Assembly (NCBI RefSeq): GCF_000225705.1
Contig: NZ_JH126468.1
Span: 184,818-248,817, forward strand
DNA length: 64,000 nucleotides
Direction: 5' to 3'
Source of the DNA: Collinsella tanakaei YIT 12063
GTDB lineage: Bacteria > Actinomycetota > Coriobacteriia > Coriobacteriales > Coriobacteriaceae
The notes beneath the pieces were generated by a model. That model was not told where the DNA came from and searched no databases. It was given only the letters and a program-made list of their open reading frames with translations. This document shows positions 59,035 to 64,000 of the stretch, piece by piece. Each line of letters starts with the position of its first letter. The first letter of the stretch is position 1. A program made the position numbers and the translations under genes.

Positions 59035-59915
59035 TGCGCACCGCCAGGAGCCGTGGCGCCAACACCAACCGCCGAAACGTCCGCAACGGGCACGCCGGAC
59101 GCAAGCGGTGCGGGACCGGCTACCTCGACATCGACCAGGGCTTCCTCATCACCCTCGTAGATGCGGGCGATAACCTGCGGCGTCACCTCGTCCGGTGTGC
59201 CCTCGAAAACCTTCTCGCCCTCGCGCAGGCCGATGATGCGGTCCGAGAACTCCAATGCAAAGTCAACCTGATGCAGATTCACCACGCATGCGATGCCGTG
59301 CTGCCTGGTCACGCGGCACAGGTGTTCCATAACCATGCGGCTGCTCTTGGGGTCGAGGCTAGCGATGGGCTCGTCGCACAAAATGATCTTTGGGTCTTGG
59401 ATCAATGCGCGGGCAATGCCGACGCGCTGCTTCTGACCACCAGAGAGCTGGTCGGCGCGGCGGTAGGCAAACTCGCCCAGCCCCACCTCGTCCAAAAGCT
59501 CGAAAGCCCGGGCTTTCTCGTCCTCGGTATACAGACCCAAAGCCCCCGCCAGGGCGTTCTTGTAGCCAAGGCGTCCGTGCAACACGTTTTGGATGGCGCA
59601 CAGCCGGTAGACCAGGTTGTAATTTTGAAAGATCATGGCGATCTTGGTGTGGACTGCGCGCAGGTCGCCGCGACGAAGATGCGTGATGTCGCGGCCCTCA
59701 AAAACCACGCTGCCCTCGCTTGGCTCGATCAAACGGTTGATGCAGCGCAAAAACGTCGACTTACCCGCGCCGGACGGACCGATCACCGCAACAAATTCGC
59801 CGGCCTCGATAGTGGTGTCGACGCCTTGTAGGGCATGACGCTGGCCGGTCGCGCGCGGCCCATCATAGCTTTTGCCAAGCCCCGTGATTTTCAGAAGCGG
59901 CACATGCTGCGTCAT
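59031..59915 (-). CDS. phnC: Phosphonate ABC transporter ATP-binding protein PhnC
   Basis: This 294-residue ATPase has Walker A GPSGAGKSTFLRCINRLIEP, MIFQNYNLVYRLCAIQNVLHGRLGY (PhnC-type Q-loop region), signature LSGGQKQRVGIARA and Walker B IILCDEPIASLDP. About 40 extra C-terminal residues, rich in Ala, Val and Pro, follow the fold. The ATG (MTQHVPLLK) has GGGGAGCG upstream. It lies 100 bp after phnD. Confidence 0.95.
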   Translation of the reverse strand: MTQHVPLLKITGLGKSYDGPRATGQRHALQGVDTTIEAGEFVAVIGPSGAGKSTFLRCINRLIEPSEGSVVFEGRDITHLRRGDLRAVHTKIAMIFQNYNLVYRLCAIQNVLHGRLGYKNALAGALGLYTEDEKARAFELLDEVGLGEFAYRRADQLSGGQKQRVGIARALIQDPKIILCDEPIASLDPKSSRMVMEHLCRVTRQHGIACVVNLHQVDFALEFSDRIIGLREGEKVFEGTPDEVTPQVIARIYEGDEEALVDVEVAGPAPLASGVPVADVSAVGVGATAPGGAQ

Positions 59916-60015
59916 GGCGCTCCCCTTTCTTTGGAACTGCCGACAATAAATAGGAGGCCGGGCGCGCGGTTTCGCATTGCCCGCACACTCGGCCAACCGT
60001 ATTCACGCCAAGCGT

Positions 60016-61149
60016 TTAAGCAAGGTTGCGGATGGGGTCGTACCAGCTATCCTCAACCGCGATGAAGCCGGCGGTGTCGCCCAAGCTCCACACGGCGCCG
60101 GAATCCTCCACGTCCTCGGGCGCAAACAGAAGCTCGTCGGACGCGGTCTCCTTGGAGGTGAGGCCCTCGAGCAGCTTGTCGATGATGTCCTGAGGAAGCA
60201 CCTCGGTGTTCACCGCAATGGGACCGTTGAGCACCGGCGTGGACTGGATGATGCCAAAGCTCTTGCCCTGCACGCGGTCGAAGGGCTGGGCGGCGCCATC
60301 CTTAACGTTGTAAACCTGACCAGCGGAATTAGCCTTGTCGCGGTCATCGGTGGGAACGTCCAGATACATGTCGACGTCGATATCGTCGAACGCCGCCACA
60401 TCGGCATCGCCCTGCAGCAGGTTGACGGCGGAACCGGGGTGGCTGTTACCAAAGAGCACCTGGCTAAAGAAGCCGGGCTTAGTGAGCTCATCGGTCGAGG
60501 CGACCTCGTCCGGGAAGGCATCCATGATGGCGTTGGAGGGGACCTTGAAGCCAGAGGTGGAAGTAGCGGAGACAAAGCTCATGCGCTTGCTCTTGACGTT
60601 CTTGATGGAGTAGCCGGTGGGATCGGAATCGTCCTTATACTGGTCCATCTGGTCTGCGGGAACGCAGATGCGGCTAAAGTACTTGGCGCCATCCAGCTTG
60701 CCGTCGGTGTCAGAAGTGGTGACCAGCGGCATGACCTTAGCGTTCTTCTTCTGAGCCTGAATGAAACCCTCGGCGCCCATGTTGGCAAGCTGCGCCTTAC
60801 CAGAGGCGATGGCCTCGATGGCGACGTTGTAGTCGGTAGTGGTCATAAGCTCAACCGGCACGCCGGCGTACTTCTCCAGGACCTTGCCAAACTCCTCGCG
60901 GCCCTTGTCAAACTCAGCGGAGGACTCGTTGGGGAGCCACACCATGGTGATCTTGTCGACGGTCGAGCCTTCGTCGGAGCCGGTTGTAGCGGCACCGCCC
61001 TTGCCCTCGGTGGATCCGCAGCCCGCAAGGCCCAGACCCAGCGTGATGGCGCCCATGCCCATAAGGCTCAAAAAAGAGCGGCGCGAAACCTGCAGCTTGC
61101 GCTGGGCATCGTCGTTGATATTCATGGCGTTCTCGATATTAGACTGCAT
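60016..61149 (-). CDS. phnD: Phosphonate-binding lipoprotein PhnD
   Basis: This 377-residue solute-binding protein has SRRSFLSLMGMGAITLGLGLAGCGS near its N-terminus. The LGLAGC lipobox (Cys near residue 44) and the SRRSFL pair suggest a Tat-dependent lipoprotein. VWLPNESSAEFDKGREEFGKVLEKYAGVPVEL is a PhnD/SsuA-like start of the mature fold. It is the first gene of the operon, with AGGGAGAG before the ATG, and delivers phosphonates to PhnCEE. Confidence 0.94.
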   Translation of the reverse strand: MQSNIENAMNINDDAQRKLQVSRRSFLSLMGMGAITLGLGLAGCGSTEGKGGAATTGSDEGSTVDKITMVWLPNESSAEFDKGREEFGKVLEKYAGVPVELMTTTDYNVAIEAIASGKAQLANMGAEGFIQAQKKNAKVMPLVTTSDTDGKLDGAKYFSRICVPADQMDQYKDDSDPTGYSIKNVKSKRMSFVSATSTSGFKVPSNAIMDAFPDEVASTDELTKPGFFSQVLFGNSHPGSAVNLLQGDADVAAFDDIDVDMYLDVPTDDRDKANSAGQVYNVKDGAAQPFDRVQGKSFGIIQSTPVLNGPIAVNTEVLPQDIIDKLLEGLTSKETASDELLFAPEDVEDSGAVWSLGDTAGFIAVEDSWYDPIRNLA

Positions 61150-61231
61150 CTGACTCTCCCTTCAAGCGCCCCTATGCCCGCAGGCGAGGCGAATGCGTAC
61201 TTGAACAGCAGAACAGATGATAGAAAGGCAA

Positions 61232-61274
61232 AGGGCCTAGACGGCGCCGCGCACGGCATGCCTGTCCAGGCCCT
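61232..61274 (-). terminator. Terminator-like hairpin before phnD
   Basis: AGGGCCT and AGGCCCT pair over a 29-nt GC-rich loop that can fold internally, followed by TTGCCTTTCT on the minus strand. It may end the upstream tatD transcript or attenuate phn transcription. The rest of the 61150-61460 spacer shows no gene; it should hold the phn promoter. Confidence 0.5.
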
Positions 61275-61460
61275 AACTTGCATTACGGGTATTTGATTAT
61301 GGAACGCACGGTGCGATGTGTTTCTTGACCAAAACGATACGCATCCCGGTCTTGGCGCATCCAAACGTTAACGCATCCAAGACAATTGTGAATGAGATAT
61401 GGACGAGAATCGGTCTGCAACGCGATCCGCATCATGACTCAAAATCAATCGCAAAAGATG

Positions 61461-61886
61461 CTACTTGCGGCGGCGCTTGCGCTTCTTTGCCGCCTTGGCT
61501 TGCGCCTTCTCCTGCTTTGCCTGGGCAATCTCGCGAGCCACGGCGTACTTCTCTTCATTACGCTGGGCTGTAATCTTTTTTGCCTGGCTGCGCGAGACAA
61601 ACCACACAACCACCGCCGCCACAAAGAGCAGCGAGCACGCCCAGCGTCCACCGTAGAACAACATCTGGTTGCCCAGTTTGGATCCCATGCTCGACGCAAG
61701 GTAGGACAACACGGCGCCGACAAGCAAAACGGGAAACACCTTGGTCAGCGGCAGGGAGAAATGAATGTCGTTATCAACCGCCTTGCCGCCAATCGCCGCG
61801 TTGCGACGCTCGCGAAGAACCTCGGCGGAGGTGGGCTCGCGCTCTTCGTCCCGCGTTTCATCGACTTGAGCGTTGGTATCGTTCAT
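61461..61886 (-). CDS. Hypothetical membrane protein with basic C-terminal tail
   Basis: This 141-residue protein has an acidic N-terminal part (residues 1-40), two membrane helices (about 47-67 and 80-100) and a highly charged helical tail ending KAAKKRKRRRK. No family is recognised beyond general similarity to small actinobacterial membrane proteins. It starts immediately after the TatD stop (TAAATG), so translation is coupled. Confidence 0.7.
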   Translation of the reverse strand: MNDTNAQVDETRDEEREPTSAEVLRERRNAAIGGKAVDNDIHFSLPLTKVFPVLLVGAVLSYLASSMGSKLGNQMLFYGGRWACSLLFVAAVVVWFVSRSQAKKITAQRNEEKYAVAREIAQAKQEKAQAKAAKKRKRRRK

Positions 61887-62915
61887 TTAATTCTGCCTTC
61901 CAAAGAGCTTGAGGGAATTGCGCCAGACAGCATACGCGATTTGCGCCGGATCCTCACCCGTCACGCTTGAACGGTAACCCGTCAGCGCCTCGACGGTCCA
62001 GGGAATCATAGCGGGTTCGCATTCAAGTCCGCGAATGGGCTCGGGAGCCATATACGGGCAGTCGGTCTCAAACAACAGCAGATCAAGCGGACATGCCGCG
62101 AAAGCCTCTCGAACCTCATCGTTGCGCTTAAAAGTGGCGGCGCCGCCAAAAGCGATATGGCACCCAAGGTCGCAGAAGCGCTCCATAGTTGCACGGTCCT
62201 CGCCAAAGCAATGCAGTACGCAACCGGCAGCCGGCACGCCAACCCGCTTGAGCACGTTATAGGCGTCCAGATGAGACGAGCGCTCAACATCGTCCGCTTC
62301 ATGCCTTAGATGCAGCTCAACGGGTAGGTTGCGCTCGACGGCAAGGCTAAGCTGTCGGGCCATAACATCCATCTGCATCTGATGCGGCGCCGCCTCGATA
62401 TTGTCCTCCGCGTCAAAATGATAATCCAAGCCGATCTCGCCCACGCCGGAACATAAGGGGCTATCGAGCGCTTCGAGCACCTGGGCATGGACATCGTCTG
62501 TATACTCGGGCGCGCCATAAGGATGCACGCCCGCAAGGAAAGAAATGCGCGATAGCAGCGCCCGCGGATTGGAATCCCATGCATCCGCACAGGGTCCAAT
62601 CAGCTCGCCAGCGGGCTCCAACGGAGCCACACCGGCGGCAAGGGCCTGGTCAAGCAGGTCTCTCGCCTGATCGATCCAGCCAACCAGCTGCTCGTGATAC
62701 GTAGCGGCATCGCGATGGTCCGCCAGCGGATCCCAGATGGTAGTCATCTGCCGCACGCCAGCAAGCGCGGACCGGGCGATAGCCTCGGCCGGATCTTTAT
62801 CCCAAAAACTCATAAGGTGCGCATGAGTATCCGCGATGGGAGCCAGCGGCGCCGGAACCGCGAATTCCTTTTTCTTTTTTGCAAACACTAGCGAAAAACG
62901 AGGGTCGGTCTGCAT
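61887..62915 (-). CDS. TatD-family metal-dependent hydrolase
   Basis: This 342-residue protein has a TIM-barrel DNase/hydrolase fold with the ADTHAHL metal motif, GVHPYGAPEY, GEIGLDYHF, LPVELHLRHEADD, LHCFGED and FETDCPYMAPEPIRG. These are all expected TatD landmarks, with extra residues at the N-terminus and in the first third (about 80 more than E. coli TatD). TatD proteins are 3'-5' exonucleases acting on damaged DNA or RNA. The order metG, rsmA, tatD is common in Gram-positives. Confidence 0.92.
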   Translation of the reverse strand: MQTDPRFSLVFAKKKKEFAVPAPLAPIADTHAHLMSFWDKDPAEAIARSALAGVRQMTTIWDPLADHRDAATYHEQLVGWIDQARDLLDQALAAGVAPLEPAGELIGPCADAWDSNPRALLSRISFLAGVHPYGAPEYTDDVHAQVLEALDSPLCSGVGEIGLDYHFDAEDNIEAAPHQMQMDVMARQLSLAVERNLPVELHLRHEADDVERSSHLDAYNVLKRVGVPAAGCVLHCFGEDRATMERFCDLGCHIAFGGAATFKRNDEVREAFAACPLDLLLFETDCPYMAPEPIRGLECEPAMIPWTVEALTGYRSSVTGEDPAQIAYAVWRNSLKLFGRQN

Positions 62916-62927
62916 GGCGGCTCACCC

Positions 62928-63818
62928 CTAACCCTGCTGCGCCAGCGCGGCGGCCAGGCGAATAAAGTCGCTTGTGCTCAGGGCCTCCGCACGCGTGGTG
63001 GGCGCAATGTCGCAGGCTCCAAAAGCCTTGTCCAGCTTCTGCTTCTCAAAGCCCGAGGAAGACATGGAGTTGCGAATGGTCTTGCGGCGCTGGGCAAACG
63101 CCGCCTCCGTCACCCGTGCAACATCGTCGCGCGTACAGCCCTCGCCCTCGGCCCATGCCATGAGGTCGAACACCTCGTCCCCACTAGTCCGCCTGTCGAT
63201 GCGCACCACGGCAGAGTCAACGTGCGGAGCGGGCATAAAGCAACGCGGCGGCACCTCGAAGCGACCCGTAACGCGTCCGTAGAGGCCCAATTTTGCCGTG
63301 TAAGCGCCAAACGCCTTGGTGCCCGGCTGCGCGGCGATACGGTCGGCAACCTCTTTTTGCACCATGACAACCGCGGCGTTAAGGCTGGGCATGGTCTGGA
63401 AGAACGAAAGGATGATGGTTGCAGCCACGTTGTATGGCAGGTTAGCAACCAAAATGCTGGGCCCACCGCCGGAGACGTCAGCGATTTGCTCGGGCGCAAC
63501 CTTGAGCGCGTCGCCCATGATGAACGAGAAATTAGCGTTGAGGGCGGCATGCGCGCTCAACACCGGCTCAAGCTCCGAGTCCATCTCGATAGACGTGACA
63601 TGGCCGGCATCCTGCAGCAGGGCGAGCGTCAACGTGCCAATGCCCGGGCCAACCTCTAGCACCAGCTGGTCGCTCGATAGGCTTGCAAGGGCGCAGATGC
63701 GCTCGATCACATGGTTGTCGATAAGGAAGTTCTGGCCCAGACGGTGCTTGGTGGCAAGTCCGTAGGTCTCCAGCAGCGCACGGGTTGCGGAAGGATTCGC
63801 CAGCGGCGACGTGGTCAT
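62928..63818 (-). CDS. rsmA: 16S rRNA (adenine(1518)-N6/adenine(1519)-N6)-dimethyltransferase RsmA
   Basis: This 296-residue SAM-dependent methyltransferase dimethylates two adjacent adenines in helix 45 of 16S rRNA. Markers are KHRLGQNFLIDNHVIERI, VLEVGPGIGTLTLALL (SAM motif I), VANLPYNVAATIIL (catalytic NLPY) and the C-terminal RRKTIRNSM. The ATG (MTTSPLANP) lies after GGAGGAGC; the frame is open further upstream without support. Confidence 0.96.
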   Translation of the reverse strand: MTTSPLANPSATRALLETYGLATKHRLGQNFLIDNHVIERICALASLSSDQLVLEVGPGIGTLTLALLQDAGHVTSIEMDSELEPVLSAHAALNANFSFIMGDALKVAPEQIADVSGGGPSILVANLPYNVAATIILSFFQTMPSLNAAVVMVQKEVADRIAAQPGTKAFGAYTAKLGLYGRVTGRFEVPPRCFMPAPHVDSAVVRIDRRTSGDEVFDLMAWAEGEGCTRDDVARVTEAAFAQRRKTIRNSMSSSGFEKQKLDKAFGACDIAPTTRAEALSTSDFIRLAAALAQQG

Positions 63819-63931
63819 TGCTCCTCCTATGGTCTCCTCGGTTCTTAACACGGAGGACCTGCCATGCGGATGCGCCGCCTGACAGGTCCGAACATCAAAT
63901 AGCATATATGCGCCCCGGGCGCACGGGAGCC

Positions 63932-64000
63932 CTAGTCAACCAGGCGCGGGAACAGCGGGTCGCCCTTCTCCACGGGCTCGCCGCCGGCAAGGCCGCCCCA
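63932..64000 (-). CDS. metG: Methionyl-tRNA synthetase, C-terminal end (truncated by window edge)
   Basis: The last 22 codons read WGGLAGGEPVEKGDPLFPRL and a stop. The EKGDPLFPRL ending is typical of bacterial MetRS lacking or ending before a C-terminal dimerisation domain, and metG commonly precedes rsmA/tatD. The rest lies outside the window, so the call rests on a short tail plus synteny. Confidence 0.65.
   Translation of the reverse strand, partial: WGGLAGGEPVEKGDPLFPRLVD

Noticed and set aside
63863-63890. Terminator between metG and rsmA
   Set aside because: GGACCTG and CAGGTCC can pair, but neither side is followed by a T run. It may be a hairpin in the spacer but not a supported terminator.

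Overview
The window looks like about 64 kb of a chromosome from a high-GC, gut-type actinobacterium. My best guess is class Coriobacteriia, most likely Collinsella. This is an inference from base composition, strong GGAGG ribosome binding sites, abundant XRE, Fic and AAA ATPase accessory genes, and a carbon-phosphorus lyase operon carrying the PHP-type enzyme (PhnPP) characterised in Eggerthella lenta. No rRNA or tRNA gene and no CRISPR array was seen.

Layout. 0-0.55 kb is the 5' part of an IS110-family element cut by the window edge. 0.8-13 kb is an accessory zone: small XRE regulators, an AraC regulator with an MFS exporter, yjdF with a structured leader, GyrI-like proteins, a decayed toxin-antitoxin/reductase patch, a MacB-like ABC transporter, a duplicated gene fragment and an AAA_14/DUF4143 ATPase. 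13-16.5 kb holds Fic, LysR and a short MetE-like methyltransferase. 16.5-21.2 kb is a heterodimeric ABC exporter under a MarR regulator. 21.3-29.7 kb holds a YaiI/YqxD protein with an exact 99-bp internal duplication, an ABC transporter flanked by two tiny membrane proteins, a Nudix-Vsr fusion, an AbiEi-like protein and an unusual repeat array. 29.7-34.6 kb is a pair of giant YhgE/Pip membrane proteins. 34.9-41 kb holds housekeeping genes (5-FTHF cyclo-ligase, htpG, GNATs) and a three-gene tyrosine-kinase exopolysaccharide control module. 41-50 kb carries two two-component systems: a PhoR/PhoB-like pair behind pstB, and a VanS/VanR-like pair split by a second AAA_14 ATPase and divergent from a D,D-carboxypeptidase. 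50-61.1 kb is a phosphonate operon, phnD-C-E-E-G-H-I-J-K-M-L-PP. 61.4-64 kb holds tatD, rsmA and the end of metG.

How the genes work together. The phn operon encodes uptake (PhnDCEE), ribosylation and C-P cleavage (PhnGHIJ with PhnK and PhnL), pyrophosphate release (PhnM) and cyclic-phosphate opening (PhnPP). It is therefore a nearly self-contained route from phosphonate to ribose phosphate. The nearby pstB-phoB-phoR set is a plausible phosphate-starvation controller. VanRS-like regulation probably acts on cell-wall trimming by the carboxypeptidase.

Most unusual signals. Both AAA_14/DUF4143 ATPase genes carry, just upstream, two tandem inverted repeats with the same 33-bp period but entirely different sequence, which suggests a gene-specific self-recognition operator. 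A 62-bp-period array of inverted motifs, introduced by a perfect hairpin, lies upstream of the AbiEi-like gene. A multibranched RNA candidate ending in a terminator lies between the VanS-like kinase gene and pstB. Boundaries, start codons and RNA calls were made by eye and none has been tested by a search.
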